This document shows, one piece after another, positions 1 to 10,199 of a stretch of 64,000 bases of DNA; within the stretch, counting starts at the first letter, position 1; each line of letters opens with the position of its first letter. Origin of the DNA: Datura wrightii (lineage: Eukaryota; Streptophyta; Magnoliopsida; Solanales; Solanaceae); contig JASDFA010000010.1 in NCBI GenBank assembly GCA_035772735.1, positions 138,341,001-138,405,000 of the forward strand. Direction: 5' to 3'. Both the position numbers and the translations under genes were made by a program. The notes below the pieces were generated by a model. That model saw nothing but the letters and a program-made list of their open reading frames with translations. It searched no databases and had not been told where the DNA came from.

Positions 1-465
1 AGAAAACTTACAAATAAAGTTGTTTATGTTCAGTTGTGTTAAGCTAATGAAATACCAGTAAAGTGTTAACTTCTCAAGAAATTATTAGAATTGAATATTT
101 TGAGATAATGACTCAATTTAAGGAGAAGTTCATCATCGTACTTTTTAAACAATTATCTTTGATTATTTGTTCTAAGAGTTGGATTTACTTTTTCAAGTTT
201 CAAAGGATTTTTTTGGATGCTTCTACATTATTTATAATGCTGCTAAGCTTTTCTAAGTTCCTCATATATTGCAAAGTTTCACATGAGCTTTTCCTACGTT
301 GTCTAAAGTACGACTATTAGTCTTTATTTATCTTAAGGAAGCCCTTAGACAGTTACCTAGCATTTTTATGTTAAAGAGCTCCAAGTTTGAGACACGCAAG
401 TTATGTCTTCCTGTTCATAAGTTACCTCGAGATGTGATATGATGTGCAACAAATGAGGAATGCCC
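1..465. other. Unassigned AT-rich sequence
   Basis: No convincing coding signal, LTR end or structured repeat is visible here. The stretch does not match the L1 3' LTR; similarity to that LTR only begins near base 466. It could be older flanking DNA or part of another decayed element. Confidence 0.4.
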
Positions 466-698
466 ACAACCCATCAGATATGTTAGAGGCTTTCAGACTA
501 TGTGTAGTATTCAGCTGTCATGTATGAAATGCGTTTCTCTTTTTATGTTATGTCAGGATTATGCTTCCGCTATGTTACTACGTTGAGTATTTCGCTTTAC
601 TGATTGAGTTAGATGTATGTTCATGCCATGGGTCGACTTGGAGTTTCTCGAGCTCCTTGTCCCGTGTCTCCATCCAGGCCTATGTTCGGGTTGTGAAA
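466..698 (+). repeat. L1 truncated 5' LTR (3' end only)
   Basis: This stretch matches the last roughly 230 bases of the L1 3' LTR (about 12230-12462), including the shared block 'TCGACTTGGAG' and the ending before the primer site. The upstream two kilobases of the LTR are missing and the break is near 466. Confidence 0.8.
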
Positions 699-701
699 AT
701 C

Positions 702-713
702 TTGATATCAGAG
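702..713 (+). promoter_or_regulatory. L1 primer binding site (iMet tRNA type)
   Basis: TTGATATCAGAG lies four bases after the LTR end. It resembles the TGGTATCAGAGC primer site complementary to the 3' end of initiator Met tRNA, with one substitution in the first bases. Confidence 0.6.
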
Positions 714-911
714 TTATATGTTATGAAGTGTCCTAGGGTGTCTGAAAGCCATGTTAAGTAGAGTCTTTTCATGGGTGTGAAGCACACCATACTTATGACG
801 AAGAGGCTACAAGACATTTAGGAAATGTTCCCTTCTTTCATGACTCTATCTCGTGCCATGAGTTCGAATCTCTCCATTCCTCTAACTCATGCTATGCGCA
901 TGTGCAGAAAC

Positions 912-1693
912 ATGTCTTCTAAGAGCAACAACGGGACTTAATTAGCCCCACCAACTCCAATGGGTCCCATGCAAGTTACGGATGCAGAACTCGGGGCCAC
1001 CCTAAGAGTGTTGATGCAGGCCATGATCACCAGCCTAACCAACAGGCTATCGCATCAGTGAACCCTACTGGAGAGGCGCAACTACTAAGGTTCAAGAACA
1101 TATGAAGAAGAGCCCGTCTAAGTTTGGTTATTGGAATATGGGTGGAGAGCGTAAGGGCAGAATGGAGGAACTAGAGGCCTAGGACCGAAAACCTTGATAT
1201 TTCCCAGCAAGGGTAGAGTAATGGGAGTCTCTCAACACCCCGTCAGAAGTCTCTGGCTCAAGTTCGGGGATAAAAGCCAGGGTGAGGGAGATTACTTATC
1301 AAGTTTTTGGGCACTGCGAGAAGAACCACCTAGGAAAGTGCTTGGTGGGTTCAGATGTTTGCTTCTATTGTGGCCAACTCGGTCCTAAAAACAAAGATTG
1401 CCCTTCAGTCAAGAAAGACAGCCATAGAGGCCGTGCCCAGCCACCCCTCCAGCAATCCTATCTAGCAAGTTGGCATGCTTGAAATGTGTAGATCACACGC
1501 GAGCTGGTGCTTGGCATGTTCAGACATTTTTTATAAATGTGGGGAGGCCGGGAACATGTGCAGGAATTGCCCATCTGCTAAGCAGGGCAAGGGTAGAGCC
1601 GATGTGCCAATCACCAGCTCAATAGCTCCAGGAAATCGGCCATCCCAGCAGGAAAGGTTACCAAGAGCAAATGGCAGTCAGCCTCAGCTTTAG
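912..1693 (+). pseudogene. L1 gag remnant with zinc knuckles
   Basis: This is the broken nucleocapsid/capsid gene of L1. An ATG at 912 is followed by an early stop, then by a reading frame resembling the gag N-terminus of the same lineage (AELGATLRVLMQAM around 990-1030). Two Cys-rich knuckles follow in different frames: CFYCGQLGPKNKDC (about 1360-1402) and CGEAGNMCRNC preceded by FYK (about 1530-1572). The second knuckle has Cys replaced by Tyr at its first position. The capsid core between the N-terminus and the knuckles is largely missing. At least three frames are involved, so it cannot make an intact protein. The knuckles would normally bind genomic RNA in the virus-like particle. Confidence 0.65.
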
Positions 1694-2328
1694 TCCCAAG
1701 TATGTTATAAGCCTTCCTATAGAACCTACCATGAATTCTAGTTCTGAGAACTACTATACAAGGTGCAAGATCCCTTTGTCCATTTTAATATGAGACTTGT
1801 TTTATGGAAGGTAGGAAAGTGGTAAGTGAAGGGCCAAATCCGGTCTTGAGTCTTCTAGTAAGGAAGTTCTATGAATAGCATTTTGGGGGTAGTCAACCCA
1901 CCCTCATTTAGATGTTCCCCATATGTTTCGCTCAATGCTATGCTCAACTCATGCTTATGTTCAGAACGCTAAGATGATAGGTAACCCCATCAATCAATGA
2001 TCCTAATGTTTCCCATTAATCTTCATGTCATGACCCTCATTATGTATATGAACTCATGTCTCTTAGCACGCTCATCTATAAGAACTCAGTCCCAAAGATT
2101 TGCCCTATCAGCTCATAAGATCGTACTATATTAGGTATATGCCTAACTTAGATTTCTTAAACGATTCATGCTCATGATTCCCTTACTCTAAACCCTATGG
2201 ATTTTCCCCCTAACGGAGATGATAGTTAAATGGGTAAGTTTAAGGTAACTCCCTATCCATTCCTTAGGTGTCGGGTATGCAGAAGTCCAGGAAGCGCAAT
2301 TATTAGCCAAGCCTGGGAGTGTAACAGG
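1694..2328. other. Unassigned internal sequence of L1
   Basis: AT-rich sequence between the gag remnant and the L2 insertion. I see no pol motif in any frame. It may be decayed gag-pol spacer or foreign filler. Confidence 0.35.
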
Positions 2329-2333
2329 CCCAC
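2329..2333. repeat. L2 target-site duplication, left copy (CCCAC)
   Basis: CCCAC directly precedes the terminal TG of L2 and recurs at 8266-8270 directly after its terminal CA. Confidence 0.85.
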
Positions 2334-3302
2334 TGATGTGCCCGCAAGTGTACGGGTCGTACAAGCAATATAGTGGCCCTTTTTAAGAGCCGGAATGTCG
2401 AACCCATACGGACTGGTTCAGCGAATTATCAAGTTCAAGTGTTAGTTAAGAGGTTGATTTTAGAAGTTTTCAATAATTTGTAATTAAAGCTTGAGGGTGA
2501 CACGAAAAAATCTGGAAGCAATACAAAACAAAACTAGAGTCAAAGCCCGATAATCATGCACTACTACAATTCGTAATGGGTTAAGTATGAAATAATCAAT
2601 TGTCATCTCACATAATTAAAATTGCATGTTCATGGCCTTCCGAACCTCTGAACACGACAAACTAGCCTCACTACTACATCGTTGAGCGAGGATGTTATTT
2701 CTAGTTCGTGGGCAACTCAATTATGTGGATGTGGTTTACGTGGATATGATTAGGGACTCTCATACTTCTAATCATTCGACTCAACTTAGCTTCAGAACTA
2801 CTTCTTCGAGTGGTGATGTAATAATTCCAAGTTGGTGTCTAGCTCATCCAATTTTATCAATCAAGCAAGGTATTAGGTATATTTCTATCCTAACACAAAT
2901 CATATCGTGAGATACAATCTTGTTCCCAACATTCTCTTATTCTTGCCTAGGTCATCTTTCTCAAGCATGTACCTAGGCTTTAACCCACTTGTTTTCATGG
3001 TGATCAGTCATAAAAACAACCATAATTAAGAATGCAAGACAAAACAACAATCAATAACTTAAAATCAAAACAAAATCACAAAATCACCATCATATCTTGT
3101 GGCTTCAACCCTAGAGGGAGGGTTCTAGCCACTCATGTGCATATAATTACAAGAAAACATAATTAAAGTAACCTACTTACAAGAATTGGTAGAAGAGAAG
3201 ATGAAATTGAAAAACCCTAGGTGAGTTCTCCCCTTTCTCCCTCACTCCTTGGCAGTTTTTCAGAAATAAATGGTGACTTTTTGTTTTTAGGAGCTAAGGG
3301 AC

Positions 3303-3311
3303 CTATTTATA
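3303..3311 (-). promoter_or_regulatory. L2 3' LTR TATA box
   Basis: TATAAATAG on the minus strand, conserved at the same place in the other L2 LTR and in the LTRs of N4, N5 and N6. Confidence 0.75.
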
Positions 3312-3355
3312 GTAAATGAGAATTGTGGAAAATTATGCCTGTCATGGAATGGCTT

Positions 3356-3476
3356 CGTGACACGGAGTGTATTGCGGAGCACTGCCTCCGTGAAATGGTG
3401 TGTATCGCAGAGCACTGCCTCCGTGACACGGTGTGTATCGCGAAGCACTGCCTTCGTGACACGGAGGTATTGCGGA
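3356..3476 (-). repeat. 33-bp tandem array in L2 3' LTR U3
   Basis: About three full 33-bp units plus a partial one. Each unit contains half-sites of the palindrome CTCCGTGTCACGGAG and a TGCTCCGCGAT segment. Several copies carry substitutions. The array lies roughly 45-165 bp upstream of the TATA box, an enhancer-like position. Confidence 0.85.
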
Positions 3477-3726
3477 AGCACTCTGGAAATCGCCCAATTT
3501 ATTCCAATTTTGGTGTTTCGCTCCTAATATCATTCCTCCACTTCACCAAATGATAGATTGGGTCCTCCAATCCATTATTTACCTTCACAAACAAGGACTA
3601 ATCATGTGGGTTAATACATATTCACATTTACATAAAAACACATGAGAATGTATATAAATAAATAGATAAACAAGGAAAAACTAAGTTATAATGGATCACT
3701 TGGGCATGCTATTTTTCCCACGATCA

Positions 3727-3740
3727 CCTACCCCACACTT
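3727..3740 (-). promoter_or_regulatory. L2 polypurine tract
   Basis: On the minus strand the sequence reads AAGTGTGGGGTAGG and abuts the 3' LTR. This is where plus-strand DNA synthesis would be primed. Two further copies of the AAGTGTGGGGT core lie inside L2 at 5337-5348 and 5467-5478. Confidence 0.8.
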
Positions 3741-5070
3741 AAAGCCTTGTTCGTCCTCGAACAACCCTTTTACCTCTCATGCAAATGAAGACTCACACAT
3801 AACTAATTTAGCAAGACAATTCAAGCTACGACTATAATGATTATTTAAGATAGCAAGTTAAAAATAGAGCATGCAAGTTTTATTCCTTAAAATTAACTAA
3901 AAATATGTTAAGACTTCCTAACCTCAAGAATTGACTCTCAATCTAAGCAAACTCATGCAAATCAACTGATCAAGAAATCCAACATGAATGTTATCCTTCA
4001 TTAAACATGTTCTCTCACAACAAGAGAGTTACCCATTTTAACTCATGAATTTTCAAATCACACCATGTATGGCTATATGAATAAAAATTACGCTCGCTCT
4101 CACAAAGAATTCACATGCATCATGTAATGACCCATAAGCTTGCCCTTAGTGTTTTACTCCACTAATTTAAGGATGTATGAACGTAAGATCAAGTAGGACT
4201 TAATGGGTTGTAATGTAAGCTAAGGGACGGGTAGGTACTATTCTGGCCAGTAATAGTGACTATCTCCCCCAAGCGCTTTTAATACATCCAACATTCGTTA
4301 AGGACATCTCTTTTCTTACTTCCTCCTCATTCTTTTCAATCTTGAATTATCTCTTCTTGTTCCAATTTCTTTAAGCACACTCAGCTTAGTAGTAAGGAGT
4401 ACTTAAGCAATTTTTTTCATCCATTTATTTTCTTACTCCCTACTAATAATCAACCATTTTCAAACAAGTGCACCCTTGACCTTTCTCAACTTTTACAACT
4501 GCTACTTTTCCTTCTTTTTCATGCTTCTCACTCCTTCACTCTTTGGAATTTTTCACCTAAGCACTTAGGAGTTTTGGATCAAATTCAAGGCTAATGAAAG
4601 AAAAAGGATTAAGCTTATGTTGTAGCTATCAAAGAATAGGCTGAAGGCTCAATGGGGCTAACTAGGATTAAATATTCAAGGTAGGTAAAGTGAGGGATAA
4701 AAATTAGGTTCATTCAAAGAAATGCCTAAATCATCTCCTACAATCTACATCCTTCATTTCGATTTGTATACACACTAGGCAAGTTCTAGACATTCCACAA
4801 TAGCATGGAATATTCGAAAAACTTCCACTCACAGCACATGCTCAATTCAAGACACATTCAGCAGACTCTTAACTCAGCTAATCACAAAGATTCAAACATT
4901 AAGATTCAATCATATCGAGTCAAATTCAAAAGCCTAGGTGTCTCAAACATAGGTATACCACTTCTTACATGCTTCAACACTAACCACACTTGTATCTTAC
5001 AATCATGTATAGCACATAACAAGAACATCAAGCCATCAATTAGCTACGGGTTTAAAAAATAAAACCTATT

Positions 5071-5121
5071 GACTAATTTTTCCTCAAGACGGTCGTCATC
5101 CATCCATCGTCGGAAATAGTC
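5071..5121 (-). other. Conserved hairpin P2 in L2
   Basis: On the minus strand GACTA-TTTCC pairs with GGAAA...TAGTC around the core GATGGATGGATGACGACC. The same core with altered but still paired inner stems occurs in N4, N5, N6 and, more diverged, N2. Confidence 0.6.
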
Positions 5122-5189
5122 TCCATCTATGACTAAAAACATTATATACAGACAAAGAAATTTGTTTTTATTCTTTGGTTCAAAGACTC

Positions 5190-5225
5190 CCCATCGGAAA
5201 AGAACCGACAAGAAAAACCAACGGG
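5190..5225 (-). other. Conserved hairpin P1 in L2
   Basis: On the minus strand CCCGTTGG pairs with CCGATGGG (two G-U pairs) across a loop containing CGGTTCTTTT. Equivalent hairpins with different stems are in N1, N2, N4, N5 and N6. Confidence 0.6.
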
Positions 5226-5625
5226 TGATGAAGTCATGCTTTACTCACAAAAATTTTTCAAATATTTCTCACAAGCATTACATTCACCAAAAATCATTAA
5301 GCACAAAAATTTTTAAATTTCCCCTGATATTTCCCTCACCCCACACTTGAATCATGCTATGTCCTCATAGCATCAAATTAAAGTTTAAAGAGGGTGAGAA
5401 ATACTCCCTGAGGCCTCTAGGCCTAGCTAAGAGCATGTTTTTCTTCCTTTGAACAAGTGGGTATTTGACCCCACACTTTTCCTCTTCCATGCTTTTTAGC
5501 TTCCTCTTCTAAAGGTACTCAGACTTCCCCTCTGCCTGTGCTTAACTTTCGACCAAAGACACACAAGTTGAAAATAAACAAAAATCAACTCAAATACAAG
5601 AAATTAGAATGGTACCTGTGGAATC

Positions 5626-5643
5626 CTTGGGTTGCCTCCCAAG
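5626..5643 (-). other. Conserved hairpin P0 (GGGAGGCAACCC) in L2
   Basis: On the minus strand CTTGGG pairs with CCCAAG around the hexaloop AGGCAA. It follows the gag-like gene and the conserved string GTGCCGCGAC. Confidence 0.65.
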
Positions 5644-5682
5644 CAGCGCCTAATTTTATGTCGCGGCACGACGTATCAAGTT

Positions 5683-6687
5683 TCACCACTTTTTCCTCCA
5701 CCTTGAGGATATGAATCTCACCCCTAATTTCTTCTCTAATTTTCTCTTATGCTCCCGGGGTGGTGGTGTAAAATTTAAAGGACCAAACAGTAGATGTCGC
5801 CTCTTGCCTTTATTGGCCCTTATGTAAGTGAAGTCATTTTGTCTATTAGAATTAGCAAATTCCAAAATATACGGGGCTTGTTCCTCCTCTAGACCTTTCT
5901 CTACAAGCCTGGAAGACTCTATTTATAGGTTGTCAACCAAACTTAATGTCGAGAAATGCTTTGAGTGAGATACAATACACCTCAATCCTGAAACTGCTTT
6001 TTGCTTGACTTCCCTACATGTATACACCTTCTCCACACCAACATCTATCTTCCCATAAATGTCAAATGGTTGGAACTCTATCTCTTCTTTCATAAATGGA
6101 TTGGCTATATGTGTGAGACTATCACGAGGACTCTCAAGAAATTCTAATTGTTGGGCTTCTTCCAAAAATTCACCCTTGTCTTCTTCTTGTAGTTCCTCTT
6201 GCGTATCGCCTAAAATCGTTACCTGCAGTTTACCACAAGCTTCAGCCTCAGCCATCATCTCCATGATTTTAACGCTCATCATTTCTAGGGCCTCTCCATT
6301 TTCTTCTTGCTTAATTCTCAATGCTTCCCTCTCCTCCTTCATTGCTTCTGTTTGCTCAAGGATCTGTTTTAGCATGTTTTCTATTCGAGCTTGGCATTCC
6401 AAGTCCTCATTTTCATCATGCCTATAATCAGCAAAAACAACAGAAGGATCATAGTAGGGGCTTGGGGGAGGGGAGTATGCATTCGGACAGCCATCCCATT
6501 GGCCATCTTGACCTCCACATATATTGCAAGTGTATGCATTTGGGCGACCATTCAAATGGCCATTTTGACCACCGCATATATTACAAGTCTTACAATGTTG
6601 TCATAAGTGGGGTCCTCCGCAATTCAGATAGGACTCATCAAAATAAGAGTATCCACCATTTAACCCATTTATATTCCATGATGTCAT
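5683..6687 (-). pseudogene. L2 gag-like zinc-knuckle/coiled-coil gene, broken
   Basis: The ATG at 6687-6685 matches that of the N4 homologue. The frame has a stop (TGA) soon after the first Cys cluster, where N4 has Trp. It then stays open from about 6555 to 5923, where another stop (TAA) follows VDNL, and is open again to 5683. Visible motifs are NCGGPHL (first knuckle), CNICGGQDGQWDGC (CX2CX5-like knuckle), a Pro-rich linker SPPPSPYYD, and a long charged Glu/Lys/Met-rich helix from about residue 75 to 130 that looks like a coiled coil. Athila gag proteins use short CXXCGGXH knuckles, so I read this as a gag C-terminal derivative. A role in RNA binding or packaging is inference. Confidence 0.7.
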
Positions 6688-6818
6688 GTTAAGAAGAGTA
6701 TCAGATTAAAATTAAAAATTTTAAATAAATCTAAAACTAATAAAGAAATATTTTTTTCAACACTTACGGAAATTTAAAAATCACACAAAAAGAGACAAAT
6801 TCACTGAACTTCGCCGAG

Positions 6819-6836
6819 TCCTCGGCAACGTCGCCA
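6819..6836 (-). promoter_or_regulatory. L2 primer binding site (Asp tRNA type)
   Basis: The minus strand reads TGGCGACGTTGCCGAGGA six bases after the 5' LTR end, a diverged version of the Athila-type site TGGCGCCGTTGCCGGGGA. Confidence 0.8.
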
Positions 6837-7808
6837 AAAACTTGATTGCCTGCAAGTGTACGGGTCGTACAAGCAATATAGTGGCCCTTTTTAAGAGCCG
6901 GAATGTCGAACCCATACGGAATGGTTCAGCGAATTATCAAGTTCAAGTGTTAGTTAAGAGGTTGATTTTAGAAGTTTTCAATAATTTGTAATTAAATCTT
7001 GAGGGTGACACGAAATAATCTGGAAGCAATACAAAACAAAACTAGAGTCAAGGCCGGATAATCATGCACTACTACAATTCGTAATGGGTTAAGTATGAAA
7101 TTATCAATTTTCGTCTCACATAATTAAAATTGCATGTTCATGGCCTTCCGAACCTCTAAACACGACAACTAGCCTCACTACTACATCGTTGAGCGAGGAT
7201 GTTATTTCTAGTTCGTGGGCAATTCAATTACGTGGATGTGGTTTACATGGATAATATTAGGGACTCTCATACTTCTAATCATTCGACTCAACTTAGCTTC
7301 AGAACTACTTCTTCGGGTGGTGATGTAATAATTCCAAGTTGGTGTCTAGCTCATCCCGTTTTATCAACCAAGCAAGGTATTAGGTATATTTCTATCCTAA
7401 CACAAATCATGTCGTGAGATACAATCTTTCTCCCTACATTCTCTTGTTCTTGCCTAAGTCATCTTTCTCAAGAATGTACCTAGGCTTAACCCACATGTTT
7501 TCATGGTGATCAGTCATAAAAACAACCATAATTAAGAATGCAAGACAAAACAACAATCAATAACTTAAAACCAAAACAAAATCGCAAAAGCACAATCATA
7601 TCTTGTGGCTTCAACCCTAGAGGGAGGGTTCTAGCCACTCATGTGCGTATAATTACAAGAAAACATAATTAAAGTAACCTACTTACAAGAATTGGTAGAA
7701 GAGAAGATGAAATTGACAAACCCTAGGTGATTTCTCCCCTTTCTCCCTCACTCCTTGGCAGTTTTTCAGAAATAAATGGTGACTTTTTGTTTTTAGGAGC
7801 TAAGGGAC

Positions 7809-7817
7809 CTATTTATA
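7809..7817 (-). promoter_or_regulatory. L2 5' LTR TATA box
   Basis: TATAAATAG on the minus strand between the tandem array and the presumed transcript start. Confidence 0.75.
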
Positions 7818-7860
7818 GTAAATGAGAATTGTGCAAAATTATGCCTATCGTGGAATGGCT

Positions 7861-8010
7861 CTGTGACATAGAGTGTATCTCGGAGCACTGCCTCCGTGAC
7901 ACGGAGTGTATCGCGGAGCACTGCCTCCGTGACACGGTGTGTATCACGGAGCACTGCCTCTGTGACACGGTGTGTATCGCGGAGCTCTGCCTCCGTGACA
8001 TGCAGGTATC
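7861..8010 (-). repeat. 33-bp tandem array in L2 5' LTR U3
   Basis: About four full units plus a partial one, each with CTCCGTGTCACGGAG half-sites. The 3' LTR has one unit fewer, so the array has changed length since insertion or during reverse transcription. Confidence 0.85.
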
Positions 8011-8270
8011 GCAGAAGCACTCTGCAAATCGCGTAATTTATTCCATCTTTGGTGTTTCGCTCCCGATATCATTCCTCCACTTTACCAAATCATAGATTGG
8101 GTCCTGCAATGCATTATTTACCTTCAAAAATAAGGACTAATCATGTGGGTTAATACATATTCACATTTACATAAAAATACATGAGAATGTATATAAATAA
8201 ATAGATAAACAAGGCAAAACTAAGTTATAAAGTATCACTTGGGCATGCTATTTTGCCCACGATCACCCAC

Positions 8271-8890
8271 ATGGTCATTTTGCTGATTTTAGATCCGTTT
8301 TCCTAGATCGAACCTTTCTATATCTTTTTTCTGTTATTCATGACTTGCGGAGATGGATGACACCATTTCTGAGATGATCTAATGAAGATCAGGTGAGATT
8401 TTTGATCTTGGAGGGTTTGAGGTTTGAGGGGTTTGACCAAAGTCAACATTTCAAGTTAACGAGCTCGAATTTGGATTCTTAAAGCTCTGTTGGTTTCGGA
8501 TGGTGATTTATGATTTAGTTGGGTCGTTTACATGGATTTCAAGGTGATTTGGGAGTGATTTGAACCTTGGTTGCATTTATGAGCTTTGAGGAAGCTAAGT
8601 TTAACCATGATCAACTTTCAATCCAAATGACCTTATATCGGTGATTCGACGATCGCAATAGGTCCGAAATGTGTTTCATGATTAAATTGCGTATTTGGGT
8701 TGGTATTAGGGTATTCTGGATGAGTTTCGGGTGGATTAAAATGTTTTGCGTATTTTGCATGATCTTAAGCATAAGAAGGGAATATCGGAGGTTCGAGACT
8801 TCAAAAATTCTTAGCATAAATTGTAGGAGTTTGTCATGTTAACTCATCAGATGGTGGCGTCATTATTTAGAACTGATCAGAATCATCCTG
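8271..8890. other. Unassigned sequence inside L1
   Basis: After the L2 target duplication the L1 internal sequence resumes with about 620 bases in which I see no pol motif. The composition resembles LTR or spacer DNA (repeated GGTTTGAGG, GACCAAAGTCAAC). It may be a fragment of another element that replaced L1 pol. Confidence 0.35.
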
Positions 8891-8891
8891 G

Positions 8892-9954
8892 GTGACTGAT
8901 GTAAAAACTAGACAAGACGAGGATCCTAGCTTAGTGAAGTTGAAGGGAGTCGTTCAGGAGCAGAAGGTAGAGGTCATGTCCAAAGGGGGTGATGGTGTGC
9001 TTCGATATCAGGGTAGTTGGTGTGTTCCATGTATTAATGATTTGAGAGCTAGTTCAGTTGCATGGGGTGCCCTTGCCCATCATATTAGACGGAGATACTC
9101 AGTTTACTTCCCAGTTTTAGAGGTCATTTCAAAAGGGACTTAGTACTCAGGCCAAGCTCAGTACGACATTTCATCCGCAAATCGATGGTCAGGCGGAGCA
9201 GACAATTCAGACTATCGAGGACATGTTGAGAGCATGCGTGATGGAGGGTAGTTTGGGTAAGCATTTTCCTCTCATTGAGTTTGCATATAACAACAACTAT
9301 CATTCCAGCATTCAACTAGCCCCGTTTGAGGCTCTCTCTGGGCGGAGATTTGGATCGCCTATTGGTTGGTTTGAAGTCAGGAAAGCTGCGATGATAGATC
9401 CAGATTCAGTCCATGAGGCCATGGAGAAGGTTTAGAGTATAAGAGATAAGTTGAAAACAACTCAAAGTTGCCAAAAGTCTTATGCATATGTGAGAATGAG
9501 AGAACTTGAGTTTGAAGTCGATGATTGCGTATTTTTGAAGGTGTCTCCCATGAAGGGGGTGGGGAGGTTTTGAAAGAAAGGGAAACTCAGTCCCCGTTAT
9601 GTTGGCCCATACCGAATTGTTAAACGGGTTGGCAAGGTAGCATATGTGTTGGAGTTGCCCTCAGAATTAGCTTCAGTCCATCCAGTTTTCCATGTATCTC
9701 TCTTTAAGAAGTGTTAGGGTGATCTAGCTCAAGTTATTCCAATGGACAGTGTTTGTGTGATAGACAACCTTAGTTATGAAGAGATTCTGGTGGAAAATAT
9801 TGGATCGTCAGTTTCGAAGGTTAAGGAAGAAGAAGTAGCTTCAGTTAAGGTTTCTTGGAGGAATCAGCATGTTGGGAGAGCTATGTTGGGAGCCAAGGCA
9901 GATATGATGACTAAATACCCACATTTATTATCTTCCCGCTTAGCTTCAACTTAA
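8892..9954 (+). pseudogene. L1 integrase C-terminal and chromodomain-like remnant
   Basis: A Tekay-type integrase tail. Frames give the zinc-domain approach (KVEVMSKGGDGVLRYQG, about 8960-9015), then the end of the catalytic core (FHPQIDGQAEQTIQTIEDM, about 9165-9225, and FAYNNNYHSSIQLAPFEAL). The GPY/F-type module follows (LSPRYVGPYRIVKRVGKVAY) and then a chromodomain-like end (EVASVKVSWRNQHVG...YPHLLSS). The region between the zinc domain and the end of the core is deleted. Stop codons occur near 9433, 9571 and 9715. Integrase would join cDNA to host DNA, and the tail is thought to guide chromovirus targeting. This copy is dead. Confidence 0.8.
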
Positions 9955-10185
9955 GGTGTCAGTTTCCTCCTTAATACTCTATTCATTTTCATGTTCAGCT
10001 CATGTACCTTAGTTTCTTTAATGTAAATGGATGTATGTGTGGTTCGGGAATTTAGCTTAGCCATGTAGTTCAGTTCAGAGGTAGTCATTCCGTCAATTTT
10101 TAGCTTATATGATAAGTATTTGAGTATTATGATTGCATTTCTCTATTATTCTATATGATTTCCAACATTTAAGGATAAATGTTCC

Positions 10186-10199
10186 CAAGGGGGAGATAT
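10186..10199 (+). promoter_or_regulatory. L1 polypurine tract
   Basis: AAGGGGGAGATAT abuts the TG of the 3' LTR. N3 has the matching sequence CGGGAGATAT before its 3' LTR. Confidence 0.75.

Larger units (their letters stand above)
2334..3726 (-). repeat. L2 3' LTR
   Basis: 1393 bp, matching 6843-8265 throughout. On the minus strand it starts TGATCGTGGG right after the purine tract and ends at the CA before the target duplication. It carries a TATA box (CTATTTATA on plus, 3303-3311) and a 33-bp tandem array just upstream of it. Confidence 0.93.
3741..5682 (-). other. L2 long 3' non-coding region with conserved hairpins
   Basis: About 1.9 kb without a credible ORF that nevertheless aligns with the 3' regions of N4, N5 and N6. 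On the minus strand it contains, in order, a GGGAGGCAACCC hairpin (5626-5643), two purine-tract copies, a hairpin with the loop TTCTTGTCGGTTCTTTT (5190-5225), a second hairpin around GATGGATGGATGACGACC (5071-5121), and the block TCTAGAAC..GCC. Conservation without coding suggests RNA or cis functions. Confidence 0.7.
2334..8265 (-). mobile_element. L2: small Athila-like non-autonomous LTR retrotransposon
   Basis: A complete minus-strand element of 5932 bp inserted in L1. It has a 5' LTR at 6843-8265, a 3' LTR at 2334-3726, TG...CA ends and an exact 5-bp target duplication CCCAC (2329-2333 and 8266-8270). The primer site next to the 5' LTR is an Asp-tRNA-type variant and the polypurine tract (3727-3740) reads AAGTGTGGGGTAGG on the minus strand. 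The only coding content is a broken gag-like gene (5683-6687). There is no protease, RT, RNase H, integrase or ORF2. It is the same family as N4. Confidence 0.93.
6843..8265 (-). repeat. L2 5' LTR
   Basis: 1423 bp, the partner of 2334-3726. It is 30 bp longer, largely because its tandem array has one more 33-bp unit. The TATA box is at 7809-7817 (CTATTTATA on plus). The flanking target duplication CCCAC is at 8266-8270. Confidence 0.93.

Noticed and set aside
1194..1693. Host zinc-finger gene
   Set aside because: The knuckles are of the gag type and sit between an LTR with primer site and an integrase remnant, so they belong to L1.
7793..8095. ORFs with repeated peptides such as RVTEAVLRDTL in the LTRs of L2 and N4
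   Set aside because: They arise on both strands from a 33-bp tandem repeat, whose length is divisible by three, so all frames stay open. They lie in U3 and have no conserved start.
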